The notes: generated from the letters alone by a model not told the origin. 64,000 nt of DNA from Cinnamomum chago (GCA_038049695.1 CP142456.1:21672501-21736500), one strand, 5' to 3'; counted from the stretch's first letter, positions 10,600-22,467 are shown. A program made the numbers and translations.

Positions 10600-11620
10600 T
10601 CTATTGTTGGAGAACTTTTTGCCCCAATATGCTGCAGAGAAACCATGATATCATGGCACAGTCCCATGAAACCATGGGACTCACATGTTCACTTCAACCA
10701 CAGTTCACATGATATGGTGAGTTTTATTAGTCTCTATGGCACTGACTTTCTGCAACGAGCAAGCAAAATTCATTTTTCTCAGACCCATTTCAAATTGGAG
10801 CATATGAAAAGTTCTTAAAAAACATGTCTACCATTTCTAAGGTACGACTGTTGCAGAAATCAGTCCACCTCAACTGTTGCAGAAATTAGTCCCCCTCAAC
10901 TATTGTAATGAATTCTATATTTTAAGGGGGAAAATATAATGACATACATTGCAAAATAAATCGACATGGGCATCATTTCTAATGCTTTGTTGTTGAACAA
11001 CCATTTTTACCCAAATGTATTGCAGAAAAGCCATTATATCATGGGAATATCCCATGATATCAAGCCATGACATCATGGCCTTTTCAATTTCTATATTGCC
11101 GCATTTTGTAAGTAATATTTGTATTTTATTTAGGAATCAGTAATGATAGAGCACGCAAAATTGATAGATGACCATCATTTTGAAGGCTGCATGAGCATCA
11201 TTTTTAATGTTTTGTTGTTGGATTAACATTCTACCCAAATGTATTACAGAAATGCCATGTTATTCCATGATATCATGGCTTTTCAGTTTCTATTTTACAA
11301 ACTGTCTGCATTTTGTAAGTAACATTTGTATTTTATGGAGGAATCACTAAGTTCACATAATATCATGGGTTTTTCATGGGTCTTTCAAGTTCTGGACAAC
11401 CTCAGTTCACATGATATTATGACTTTTCTAGGTCTCTATTGCATATATTGACTGCAACAATCAAGCAAAATGCGTTTGTCAAATTATTTTACGCAAATGT
11501 AACGTAGAAACGTCCGGATATCATCATACAGTCCCATGACATCATGGGATTTAGAGTTATCTATGACAACCTGCGAAAAGCCATGATACCATGGGGTTTA
11601 TCAGTCTTCATCCACTTTTC
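10600..11620. repeat. Region of ATGATATCAT palindromes and 240-bp imperfect repeats
   Basis: The palindrome CCATGATATCATGG and variants (CCATGACATCATGG, CCATGATACCATGG, CACATAATATCATGGG) occur at least eight times. Two adjacent segments (about 10970-11190 and 11195-11400) are imperfect direct repeats, each containing TTGTTGTTG, ACCCAAATGTATT, palindromes, then GCATTTTGTAAGTAA and TTTGTATTTTAT. The same palindrome forms the hairpin centre of the MITE at 20870-21152. No coding potential. Confidence 0.65.
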
Positions 11621-12734
11621 CTCCACTTACATCATAAAAAAATAAAATAAAAAAAATACTTGCATTCACAAAAGAACACAAAATTCAGTGCCGTTGAATA
11701 AACAGATGCCGATGTGTTGACCGGAGAAGAATGACCCATTTGGGTGACTTCACTCCCTTCATGCACAGATAGAATCCATTGCTAATAAAATACTTGGTGA
11801 CTTCACACCCTTTATGCACAAATCGATAGAATTATAGGCTTTAGCTTTGCAATATGTTGACCGAAGAAGAAGGACCCATTTGTGTTCCGGTCAATGAGAA
11901 GGACTTCATCCCTTGATGGAGCTGACCTCCAAGGTCGCCCAGGACCCCACTAATAGATAAATGGTCCAAATCGATCATTAGGTCATATCTCTTGGGCCCC
12001 ACCACACTATTTAGTATATATAAGCAACACCTCCACATCGACTCTCAGCTCTTTAACAAGGAGTCCCTCTCTCTCTCTCTCTGTTTTTTTTTCCAGCTTC
12101 AATACATGTTCGTTTCAACCCCCTCTACAGAACCTAGTTCCAAAAGGAGACTTCTGGCCTGGTCCATCAGGGACGCTTGGACAGTGGGCCCCACTGGGCC
12201 CAGTTCCAAAACAACTCCACCATCTAGGTGCCTAGCCAAGTCCGGACCAATGGCCGGACCAGATCTGCGATCCGATCAAACATTGGGTCCCACGAAGGTT
12301 TGTTGCCCATACTGGTTTGTTTTCCTTAAGGTGTTGGATGGTGGGCCAAACGAGGCCCACCTCACACAGGTTCACCATCTCTAAGGTCGCCTGTGGGTCC
12401 TCCTCCGGATCCATAGATCAGATTGGTCATCGGGTAGCCCACCTGGGTCCCATGGTCAAAATCAAGGGACAATGTCTTTGGAGAACCCTAGCTGGCGCAG
12501 TGCATCTACAACAGCATCTATTTTCTTCAGTCCCACCTACATCGATTTGGAATATGATAAAAAAAGAGAAGAAGAGGATTATTAGAAAGATGAAGAACCC
12601 CAAAAGTTGCAGAAGTAGGGGTCAGTCTCTTGCTGCAAGTGAAAAACGAAAGAGGGGTGAAATGGAAAGGTGGAAAGGGGAAAGACAGTCTAGGGTTATT
12701 TTTAATGTATGGGATTTTTAATTTTTTACATTCG
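11621..12734. other. No gene recognised
   Basis: Contains a short near-duplicate (TGTTGACCG.AGAAGAA near 11717 and 11856), a TATATATAAG promoter-like motif near 12014 and a CT run near 12067. Open frames of 60-134 codons overlap on both strands without recognisable domains. This could be the interior of the element whose arm is at 12735-12879. Confidence 0.35.
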
Positions 12735-12879
12735 GATCCCATGTTATCATGGGATTCGGGGCAGAAAGGTTAAAAAGAAAATGGTGGATCAGAGTCAAAC
12801 GACTCCGGCGACATTAGTTTACCTTTAGTCATGAAATTGGGACAACAGTGTTTAAAAGGGGCCAATATGTCAAATCCCC
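12735..12879. repeat. Arm related to the intronic Mutator-like MITE
   Basis: Runs GGATCCCATGTTATCATGGG, then CAGAGTCAAACGACTC, TTTAGTCATGAAATTG, CAGTGTTTAAAAGGGGC and ends TGTCAAATCCCC. It follows the same order of motifs as the right arm of the MITE at 20870-21152. The opposite arm was not found, so this is a partial or longer relative. Confidence 0.55.
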
Positions 12880-15273
12880 AAGAAAATCTTGGCTCCATCA
12901 CTGATCGATATCAACGCCTAATTGAGAGCCATACTGTGATGGGTACCATTTTTTTGTCCATACGTTCCCTTTTGGCCCCCTTTTATTTATTTATTTTTGT
13001 GTTAAGCATTGACATCAATGCCTAACTGACCAGTACCATACTATGACGGACGTCGATATCGACGCTCAACATAGAATAAAAAAAATGCTTCTTTTCAATA
13101 TCATTCACATCTAAACAACATTTTTAATAGAGTCCACCCACCTCTTTAATGGAGTTAAAGTAATATTAAAACCACAAAGGTTCTAGATGAGTTTTCTAAA
13201 GAAAACTTGTCTAAACATACAACAAGGGCAAATGAAAAGGCTGAATTCCGAATGAGTTTGTGAATGAGTTTGCTATACTTGTAACACTTGTGCATCTATA
13301 TTGATGCTTAACTTCTATATTGACACTTGCATTTAAGCATCAATATTGATGCTCATGCTGAAAAGCAAAAAGAAAGAAAAGAAAAGAAAAGAAAAGAAAA
13401 AGACATAAAAGTGACGGGAGGGCCTTTAACTGTTTGAAAAGATCTGTTAGGGCCTTTTTTGTGCACCGGACATCTAAGAGGGTTTTTCCCATAATTTTTT
13501 TTTTTAAGAGCAAAAGGCCCAAATTTATAAATAAGATATATATAAAATAAAAAAAATGCAGCTAGAGATTTACCAAATACTCTAATATGTAAAAACACCC
13601 TAAATCACAAAATAAGAGCATATTTTTGGAGTTTCCAAATGCCACATTAATCTCCTTTCTTCGCTCCTATAAAACCATCTACTTGGAACCCACTTGTTGA
13701 GTCTCTTCTTTTTAGAATTGCTTTATATCTGAAATCGTTCTCTCTCATCAAACAAACTTTTAGTATGTCTAAAATTTGCCAATTTCATATGGGCCTACTA
13801 CGACGATGAGACCTTCTAAGTGATCGGATCCATTGATCATTCAAATACAATTTTTTTTTGGTAAAGACACGACTGCAATTAGTTGAATCTAGTTGTAAGG
13901 ATCATATGATTTCATACGAGGGCCGCACTAACGGACTCTTGGACTCTAATTCTACAACCTGGATAAACTGTAGGGCCCACTTGTGAGGATCATATGATTG
14001 TAAGAGAAAAGGTAAGAAAAGATGATGCAAGTTATGCTAGCAGAATTCCTGTGTGTGTAGGAACGGTCTAGTGAGAAAAACGTTTAGGGCTCACTTGAAT
14101 GTGTGCAAATCATGATTTTCATCAATATATTATTTGAGAATTTCCCTTATCTCTTACTAACAGCATCCCAATGCTTCATATCTTTGAAAAATGGGGACAA
14201 ATCTCAAGGGTCAATTGAACCTAACTTCAGCCTAAGTTTATTCAAAATTTGGATCGAGTCAGTTTTGGTGGGCCAGGAAGTTTGGACATTGGGCTAGGTC
14301 CCAATTCACAAACAGGCTTTCAATGGATGGACTTGGGCCAGCCAGATCACTCTGGTCCATGTCATACTTAGATATGGACTCAATTCCTCAATTTTAACTG
14401 GACTTGGGGACACCAGTGAGTCCGACTTGAGCCCAACTTGTTGATAACCTTAACAAATCTAGGGGGTGCAGAAATTACCATTGATCATACGGCATTTTTT
14501 TTTTTGCTAGGTTGGGCTATTGGTTTTGTAGTGAAATTTTAACATGAGTATCCAGAGATCTATCTGTAGGCATAGGCATATGTGTGAAATTAAGTCCAAG
14601 GATGGCTCTGTTTTCGGGTGGGAGACTATGTCACGCCAGTGACCCCCGGCGAGCATCCACCTAGAGAGTAAAGGTAGAGAAAACCTTAAAGAACTGAGTA
14701 TGCAGTGGTGCACAAGTCCTATATTGGAAGCACGTTAGTCCAAATCTTGAGTATATATGTGTGATCGGACCTTAAATCCACATGAGGCTTGCCATAAACA
14801 AAACTGTGAGGCCCATCAATCATGTGGACAGCGGGCCAGGTGGTTTCAACCATGAGTGTAATGGCAGTGGCATTTCTCATACATTTTGAGAAATGTAGTC
14901 AAAGAGGAAACACCATTTGTGCATTGGAAAACAACACGCTTTTCCATTGAATAACAAAAAAGTAATTTACTTTTTACTTTTTTCTCATAAAACTGTCACA
15001 CCAAATGTAAAACTTTCTTTGCTGCAGAAATGTGTCTCTGCTTTCCACACTTTTTTCTGTAGAAAATCGGCTGCATAAACCAAGCTCGGTGATTTCTGTA
15101 AAATATTTACGATTCTAGGTTTCATACTATAATATTTTGGTATTCCCATCCAAAGTGATGGGTTCATCCAGTACGAGAATCAAATAGAAAGTTGCAGTAA
15201 TTACACAAATATGATCTTGATTCAGGGTATATGTGGTTAAATCTTTGGAGCCCTCAAAACAATGGCTATCATC
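12880..15273. other. Intergenic DNA, no gene recognised
   Basis: AT-rich sequence with short ATCAATATTGATGC-type inverted motifs (near 13320-13350), an AAAAG microsatellite (13370-13400) and poly-T runs. A segment at 14600-14830 loosely recalls the TRIM LTR text (GTGAGGCCCATCA) but could not be aligned convincingly. No coding exon or RNA gene was seen. Confidence 0.4.
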
Positions 15274-15291
15274 ACCAACATCATTTCCTAA

Positions 15292-18200
15292 CCAAACCAA
15301 ATCAAACCAAGCATTTTTCCACTAGGTGAGGTCGGCTATATGGATTTGACGACGCCAATCAAATATGTTTAGGGCCATGTCCTCCGTTAGATCCATGCAG
15401 GCAATGTCATGTTTAATAGTTTCTTTTCAACTTCTCTTGGGTCTCCCTCTCCCTCTCCTATTCCGGGCAATCTCCATGCTTTCACACCTTTTAACAGGTA
15501 CCTCCGTTGGGCGCCTTCTAACATGGCCGAACCATCTTAGTCGATTTTCTCTCATTTTATCTTTAATTGGTGCTATTCCTACTTTGCCCATAATCTCCTC
15601 ATTCCTAATCCTATATCTCCTTGTGATCCCGCACATCCATCTTAGCATTCTCATCTCCACAACTTTCATCTTCTTAACATGATTATGCTTTACTGCCCAA
15701 CACTCTGATCCATATAACAACGCTGGACGTACCGCCACCTTATAATACTTTTCTTTAACCTTGAGGGGGATTTTCCGATCACATAAGACCCCCGAAGTAC
15801 TCCTCCATTTGGTCCACCCGGCCTGAATCATGTGACTTACATCAGTATCAATCTCTCCATCCTGTTGCACCATAGATCCAATGTACCTAAAGTTTTCTTT
15901 CTCTACAATCTTTTGTGTGCCCAAACTTACTTCTAAGTTACCAAGTGTCCTACTTTGACTAAACTTGCATTCCATATATTCCGTTTTGCATTGACTTCGC
16001 CTAAACCCTTTTGTCTCTAATGTTTTTCGCCACAATTCTAACTTAGCATTCACTCCTTCTCTCGTTTCATCTACTAAAACAATGTCATCTGCAAATAGCA
16101 TACACTACGGCACCTCATCCTGAATATGTCTTGTAATCTCATCCATAACTAGGGCAAACAAGTATGGGCTTAACGCTGAGCCTTGGTGTAGACCAATCGT
16201 GATAGGAAACTCTTTAATCTCTCCGCCAGTCGTTCTTATAGATGTCACGGCTCTATTATACATATCCTTTATCGCCTCAATATATGCGGCACACACTCTT
16301 TTCTTTTCCAGTACTCTCCATAGAATCTCCCTAGGAACTCGGTCATAGGCCTTCTCCAAGTCAATGAACACCATATGTAAATCTCTCTGGCCTTCTCTAT
16401 ACTGTTCCATTAACCTTCTTAGGAGAAAGATAGCCTCCATGGTTGATCTCCCAGGCATGAAACCAAATTGATTATCTGAAATGTTTATTATTCTTCTTAG
16501 TCTTCTCTCAATAACTCTCTCCCATAATTTCATTGTATGGCTCATCAATTTAATCCCGCGTAGTCCGCATAGTTCTAAATATCTCCTTTGTTCTTATATA
16601 TGGGCATGAAATACTTTTCTTCCATGCATCAGGCATCTTCTTGCTCTTTAGCACTACATTAAAAAGCTTTGTCAACCAACTTATGCTCTCCTCCCCCAAG
16701 CACCTCCAAACCTCAATAGGGATACCATTTGGCCCAACCGCTTTCCCATTCTTCATCATTTTCAATACTTTTTTAACTTCTTCCCTACAGATTCTCCTAT
16801 AAAACATATGATTCGATTCTTCCCTAGAAATGGTAAATTGCCCCAATCGTATGTCACTATTACTGCTATCGTTAAATAACTTGTAGAAGTAGCTCTTCCA
16901 ACGCTCCTTTATCTCCTCATCCTTTACTGATATCTTTTCATCCTCATCCTTAATGCATTTAACTTGGTTTAAGTCCTTGGTCTGTCTATCTCTTGCTTTG
17001 ACAAGCTTGAATAGCTTTCTTTCGTCTTCCTTAGTGTCGAGTCGCCTATATAGCTCCTCAAAAGCCTTTGCCTTTACTTCACTAACTGCCTTTTTGGTTT
17101 CTCTTTTTGCTTCTTTATACTTCTCCAAGTTTGTTTCATTTCGATCATTTTGCTAAGTTTTAAAACACTCTCTTTTAACTCTTATCTTATTTTGGACGGC
17201 CTCGCTCCACCACCATGCCTCTTTTTGTGCCGGAGCACCCCCTTTGGATTCTCCTAAGACTTCTTTCCCTATGCTCCTAATACACTCTACTACTTTATCC
17301 CACATATTATTTGCACTCTCATTTACCGCCCAATGTCTTCGTCTAGTACTTTTTCCCTTAATGCTAGTTGCTTATCACCTTTCAAGTTCCACCATTTAGT
17401 CCTTGAGCATCTATACAACTTCTTTTTTCTAGTCCACCTTTGTAGCTGCACATCTATGATCAACAACCTATGTTGGGAAGTCAAGCTCTCCCCCGGTATA
17501 ACCTTACAATCTTTACAAGCTAAGCGGTCTCTTTTTCTAGTTAAGAAGAAGTCAATCTGTGTCCTTGAGGAGCCACTCTTATAAGTCACCAAATGTTCCT
17601 CTCTCTTCCTAAAAAAGGTGTTAGTTACCATGAGATCATAAGCCACTGAAAACTCCAAAATATTCTTCCCTTCTTCATTTCTATTACCGTATCCATGTCC
17701 CCCGTGTACTCCTATATATCCATCTACGTCGCGTCCTACATGCCCGTTCAAATCTCCTCCTATGAAGACCATCTCGCCTTGAGGTATCTCTAGTAGCACT
17801 CCTTCCAGGTCTTCCCAAAACTTCTCCTTATGTCCATCTCCTAAGCCCACCTGGGGGGCATAAGCACTAATTACGTTCACTATCTCTTCTCCTAACACTA
17901 ACTTAATGGCAATAATCCTATCTCCATATCGCTTTACACTAACTATATCTTCCTTTAAGTCCTTGCTTACCACTATGCCGACCCCATTCCTCGATCTATT
18001 AAGTCCCGTATACCATAACTTATACCCAGTCCTCTCAATCTCTTTAGCTTTCTGTCCCACCCACCTTGTCTCTTGTAGGCAAGCAATTGCGATTCGTCTC
18101 CTTTCCATTGTATCCACCACTTCCATAAGTTTCTCAGTTAGGCTCCCAATGTTCCAAGTACCTAATCTCAGCCTTCTATTTTGGACTAGCTTCCTTACCC

Positions 18201-18470
18201 CCCACACTCGTCCCAAGTGTGAGGACCCTTGCCTATTTAGCACTGCACGCGGGCGCCGATGCAGCGGTCCTTGCTCACTTATCACTGTACTCGGACCATA
18301 TAGCGCGTCGCTAAGTAGGGGACGCCCCAACGAAATTTCATTAGGTCTCAAATCCATAAAGAAATCCGACTTAGTATTGTGCTGACTGTCGGCTACCTAA
18401 CGCATAACCCTCCTCCTTTGTCCGGGCTTGAGATCGGCTATGTCAAGGATACCCCAACATAAGCGGAGTT
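15292..18470 (-). mobile_element. Full-length RTE-clade LINE, decayed
   Basis: The 3,179-bp element is flanked by a perfect 18-bp target duplication ACCAACATCATTTCCTAA (15274-15291 and 18471-18488). Read on the minus strand it starts at 18470 and ends in a short TTTGG/TTTGA-type tail at 15292, as RTE elements do, not in poly-A. One ORF region encodes an endonuclease followed by a reverse transcriptase. Length (about 3.2 kb), the single ORF, the tail and the protein text (often mis-annotated as craniofacial-development-protein-like in plants) fit RTE. The target duplication is still perfect, so the insertion is not ancient despite frame damage. Confidence 0.9.
15427..18357 (-). pseudogene. RTE endonuclease-reverse transcriptase ORF
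   Basis: The region 18357-17323 encodes an apurinic-type endonuclease: LRLGTWNIGSLTEK (asparagine site), CLQETRW (catalytic glutamate), VISAYAPQ, FIGGDLNGHVG, and a C-terminal SxH region (TSQHRLLIID). The region 17128-15427 encodes reverse transcriptase: [51 protein letters not shown], the catalytic LFADDIVL, and the C-terminal LRWFGHVRRRP motif. Reading frame changes occur between 17323 and 17128 and near 16600. An in-frame TAG lies just before LFADD (16102-16104), where related proteins usually have Trp. The element is therefore inactive, though all catalytic motifs are readable. Confidence 0.88.
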
Positions 18471-18488
18471 ACCAACATCATTTCCTAA

Positions 18489-19171
18489 TATCTGAAAAAT
18501 GGTTTAGAAGATAAAGTGATATTTAAAAAAAATATTAAGTATGATATATGAAATATTTGTTATTTGTCGGTTAATCCAATTGGTCTCCTTTACTTCATAA
18601 TGAGGTTGAATATTCTTAGCGATTTGCTATAAACATATGCATCTTGACATGCTCTTTGCATCCTTTAAAAAAATGGAAGAAAGTTAAAAGAGTATATTAT
18701 TTATATATAGTAAAAAACACCCTCTCAGTGAATATAGGTGTAAATAAACAAAATAGTGAAAAGAGGTTAGACACTCTCGAGCTCATTACTTTAATTTCAA
18801 ATCACTAGTATGTAGCTCAGTGGCAAGACAACTCTCATCTACAAATAACTAGTGGCAAGGCAACTCCCCTCCACAAATAACTAGGAATCAATCTCCCCCA
18901 CAAATAATCAGGAATCAATCTCTAATTGGAGGGTTGATGGTTGCAGTGCAGGTAGTGTGAGACTTGGATAGAGTGTGTGGTGTGTGCAGGTGTGAGAATT
19001 TAAGATAGGGAAAAAATAAAGCTAATTTTTTTTTAACATTTATTGACTCCAAAATACAATTCTCTCTCTATGTATGAAATGTTCCCTACAATATTCCCTA
19101 CCAAGCTACCCTTCAACCCCCTGTTGAATGGCTTTTGGAAAGTAAGGGGAAAAAAAATCATCTGGTATCTT
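18489..19171. other. Intergenic DNA 3' of the xylosidase pseudogene
   Basis: AT-rich DNA with repeated CAAATAACTAG/CAACTCxCCTCCACAAATAA text near 18810-18915. It would contain the 3' untranslated region of the beta-xylosidase (its stop is at 19172). No other gene seen. Confidence 0.45.
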
Positions 19172-19970
19172 CTAGTAATGAAAATTTACATTAACTGGGA
19201 ATATAACAGCACCATTACCATTTCCATCTCCCACCTGTATCATATGCTCTCCAGAAGGCACAAGGAGATAAGCACTGTCTGACACCACGCTCAAGCTCTT
19301 CGGACATGGATCCAAACAGGGAAAACCTTGTTTGGTCCAAACAGGAGGTGGCACATAGGGAAAGAATTTTTTTGAGAGTTATAATTTTTTTTTTAAGATG
19401 AGATGTGACATCTCTCCCATGTGGCACCCTATGATTGGACCAAACAGGGTTTCCTGTTTGGTCCAAGCAGAAGATCCATTTCTAGCTCAAACTTCACCGA
19501 CTGTTTCTCACCAGCCATCAGCGGGACTCTTTTGAACCCCACAACTTGCTTAGAAGGAAGCCCTTGATATGCATGCGGAGGCACTTCATAGACAATGAGC
19601 ACAAGGTTGCCCTTTTTGCATCCAGAATTATGCACTAGAATCTCAAAGTCAATTTTTTCATTGGTGACGCTGATCAAGTCATCAACAAGAACAGCTGGAC
19701 ATGGATTCAAGTACGCATCGGGCACGCTCTGCAGAACATGGCAACTCTGGTACTTTCTCAACTTCACATCCAAGGAATTTTTAGCACTGACGAGTATGGT
19801 AAACTGAGTGTAGCTTAGACCATAACCAAATGGATAGACAGTAGAGCCATTAAAGAATTTGTAGGTTCTTCCAGGGTAACCCAAATTGTCATCTGGCCTC
19901 AATTTCATGGATGTCATTGGAACTTGGTCAACATAGTTGGCGTGGTACCATGTCAAGGGTAGTCTCCCTC
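19172..19970 (-). pseudogene. Beta-xylosidase exon 7 (C-terminal), interrupted by foldback MITE
   Basis: Encodes GRLPLTWYHANYVDQVPMTS, YPGRTYKFFNGSTVYPFGYG, LSYTQF and the fibronectin type III-like C-terminal domain up to SVKFELEM (about 19478). After the MITE the text resumes as KSLSVVSDSAYLLVPSGEHM and ends NVNFHY with a TAG at 19172-19174. Confidence 0.87.
19308..19478. mobile_element. Foldback MITE, CCCTGTTTGG family (copy 2), in exon 7
   Basis: Inverted arms: GGATCCAAACAGGG, TTGTTTGGTCCAAACAGG, GGTGGCACATAGGG on the left, and CCCATGTGGCACCCTA, TTGGACCAAACAGGG, CCTGTTTGGTCC, GATCC on the right, around an AT-rich centre. It interrupts the coding sequence of the xylosidase between SVKFEL and KSLSVV. 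A clear target duplication could not be resolved; short AGCTC matches flank it. Confidence 0.75.
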
Positions 19971-20149
19971 CTAATATGATAGATGATGACGAGAGAAGAA
20001 TTTCAATTTCTCCTTTTCAGGAAGGTTTTAAAAAATTCAACCAAAATAGAGTGGACCACACATTAATAACAACACAAAGTAGGCCACATATATTGATTGA
20101 AGAAATTGTAATGTTGTGCGGAAGCATTCAACTTAGAACATATACATAC

Positions 20150-20563
20150 GAGGGTTGTAACGTCCGAAAATGATGTCTGCAATTGTTGTGCCTCCTCCTT
20201 CACCAGGATAGCCGGCCCAGATGATGGCCTTGATCTTCTTGTAATTCTTCGCAAAAGCGATGTCTTTCACGCCACCACTGAAGATGACAAGGATCACAGG
20301 GGTGGTGGCAATATCTGCGACTCGGTTGATAAGATCAGTTTGATAACCAGGAAGAAGAAGATCCGTCCTATCTGTGCCCTCCGCTTCGAATGACAGATCC
20401 AACCCAGCGATGATGATTGTTGCATCAGCATTCTTCGCAGCTTCCATAGCTTTGAAGACGAATGTTTCATTCTTACGTTTCACATTAGCACAACCCATTG
20501 CATAAGTAACATCAGCATCGTTTGAGAAGGCATCTAACGGAGAGACATATTTGAATGGAATTC
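20150..20563 (-). pseudogene. Beta-xylosidase exon 6
   Basis: Uninterrupted. Encodes IPFKYVSPLDAFSNDADVTY, KNADATIIIAGLDLSFEAEG, LLLPGYQTDLI, WAGYPGEGGGTTIADIIFG and RYNPR: the second GH3 domain with the GLD..EAEG and GYPGE..G signatures. Acceptor ACAG at 20567-20564, donor GTATGT at 20149. Confidence 0.88.
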
Positions 20564-20869
20564 CTGTAAAAATGGTTGAAAAAAAAAAAAAAAACTTATA
20601 AAAAAAAACCATCACAATTGTGCAATTTTGGTTGGACCAAACACAAACGCTTAGCATCACCAAACTGACCCATGTGAAATTGAGGTTTAGATCATACTTC
20701 CTAGCTTTAGAAGTGGTGCTCTTTATATCCCACTCTCAAAAGAATTGTAACAAGAAATTATTTGTTGATTATAATAAAAATGTTAAATCTTGGTTTGGGC
20801 AATGATTATCAAATTTATATCTAAGCACTCACAAATGCACATTCAAGGTATGATTCTGTATAGTTTTTT

Positions 20870-21152
20870 GGAGATTTGACATTTCAATGCTCGTTAAACA
20901 CTTAATTTCCAATTTTATGACTAAAAAGTCTTTATGTCGCCGAGTCCGATGAACTTTTTTTTTTTTTTTTTTTCACTTTTTTGCCTTCGATCCCATGATA
21001 TCATGGGTTAAAACCCGTGATATCATGGGATCGAGGGCAAAAAAGTGAAAAAAAAAGTATACCAGAGTCAATCGACTCTATTGATATTTACAAAATTTTA
21101 GTCATGAAATTGAGGATTCAGTGTTTAAGGGGCATTGATCTGTCAAATCCCG
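20870..21152. mobile_element. Mutator-like foldback MITE in intron 5
   Basis: A 283-bp near-perfect hairpin whose ends read GGAGATTTGACA and TGTCAAATCCCG. It is flanked by a perfect 9-bp duplication TAGTTTTTT (20861-20869 and 21153-21161), the size typical of Mutator-like elements. The two arms carry GACTC/CGACTC, TAGTCATGAAATTG-type and CACTTTTTTGCC text. The centre is CCCATGATATCATGGGTT. Lies in xylosidase intron 5 and shares its palindrome with 10600-11620 and one arm with 12735-12879. Confidence 0.85.
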
Positions 21153-21239
21153 TAGTTTTTTAAAAACTCAGGAAGGACTAAAGATACATTTTTTTTCCCT
21201 TTCATTTTTTCCTTTTTTTCCCATTAGAACATGCTTTAC

Positions 21240-21591
21240 CTGCATAGTTTCCAATCATGGCAGTGGTAGCTTTGGCATGGGGGCCGACCATGGCTAGCTT
21301 CATGTAAATGTTAGAGTGCAAAGGCAAGGTGTGATTGTCGTTCTTGAGCAGAACAATTCCTAGCCTTGCTGCATCAGCTGCGAGCTCCATATTCTCTTTG
21401 GTACAGACATCATCCTTTCCAAGGGTTGCATAGGCAGGACTGCCATCGAACCATCCAACTCTCATTAACAAAATGTAGAGATTAATCAAGGCCTCGTCTA
21501 TATCACTTTCCCGAACTTTCCCCCAGTGCCAGTGGCGGAACTGTGTATAGGCCTGGGGGGGCCCTGGCCCCCCCCCCCAGCCTTTGAAAAA

Positions 21592-21645
<54 letters not shown>

Positions 21646-22095
21646 AAAAAGTCTTTTAAAACACCAAAATGGCCCCCCCCTCCCAAAGCTTTTTTGATTT
21701 TTTTTCTAAGTTAAACCCCACCCCACCCCGGCCCCCACTCTTAACCCTTTTAACTTTCAAAAACCTCTCCAGACTCCAATCTTAAGCCCTAACCCTCTTC
21801 AGCTCTTCCTTCTTTGTTTTGTTCGTCTCCTCTTTTTTTCCATTAATCTCTCATCTTTAGTAGTTAAAATTTTACACGCCGTCTTCTTTATGTCCAGCAT
21901 TTTCAAGAAACAAAATCATGGTTGAACTTATAACTATGTCAAAAAGGAAACTTTAAAATATGATAGTTATAATAATTGGTGAAATAAAATTTTGTTCAAG
22001 TTTTGGCCCCCCCAAAGATAAAATCCTGGCTCCGACCCTGCCCAGTGCTGGCATGGTGTAGTTGGTATAGTAAATACCACAATCCAAATCCAATC
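21240..22095 (-). pseudogene. Beta-xylosidase exon 5, interrupted by hAT MITE
   Basis: The 5' part (22095-22041) encodes GLDLDCGIYYTNYTMPAL. The 3' part (21529-21240) encodes GKVRESDIDEALINLYILLM, RVGWFDGSPAYATLGKDDVC and MVGPHAKATTAMIGNYAG. The 511-bp hAT MITE lies between them at 21530-22040. The reading frames on the two sides do not match after removing the insert and one target copy. Donor GTAAAG at 21239. Confidence 0.87.
21530..22040. mobile_element. hAT-type MITE in exon 5
   Basis: Ends are CAGTGGCGGAAC on the left and GGCTCCGACCCTG on the right (reverse complement CAGGGTCGGAGCC), continuing into GGGGGGGCC inverted text. The flanks carry a perfect 8-bp duplication CCCAGTGC (21522-21529 and 22041-22048), the hAT target size. 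The 511-bp body holds no transposase and includes a T run of about 45 bases near 21600-21645. Confidence 0.9.
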
Positions 22096-22203
22096 CTGCA
22101 TAATGAAATACACAATGTAAGAATATTACAACTAAATCTTACAACCATATGAAAGTTGAACATTAAATTCTACATGGGTTTGTAAGAGTAGGGTCTTTCT
22201 TAC

Positions 22204-22304
22204 CAGCTTTTAGAACTTGTGCCACAGCATCCTCTTTTGTGTCACGAAGCCATTTTTGGCTCTTCCAAATAGTTTCAATCGAGTCACAGTCAGAGACAAT
22301 GTAC
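22204..22304 (-). pseudogene. Beta-xylosidase exon 4 (nucleophile exon)
   Basis: Encodes YIVSDCDSIETIWKSQKWL and KEDAVAQVLKAG. The Asp in SDCDS is the GH3 nucleophile in this family. Intact acceptor (TAG) and donor (GTAAGA). Confidence 0.88.
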
Positions 22305-22467
22305 CTATGATGAAAACCCTAGTTTTGTCATTCCATGTAAATATTTGAGTACATAGGTACTATATGTGCATTTCCAACATTTGCCTTTTTTTTTTCTTTA
22401 TTATGTTTTGACAAAGGATAAGAAGATGAATCCAAAAGGTGATAGGTATAGATGGAGATTTCAATAC

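Noticed and set aside
14500-14850. Possible third TRIM copy (GTGAGGCCCATCA, TGTCACGCCAGTGACC)
   Set aside because: Motif order and spacing do not match the TRIM LTR; similarity too short.
18810-18830. TAGCTCAGTGG, a Pol III A-box-like motif
   Set aside because: No B box at the proper distance and no tRNA fold; not called as tRNA or SINE.
21498-21714. Open frames with poly-Phe or poly-Lys stretches
   Set aside because: Produced by the T run and G/C runs of the hAT MITE.
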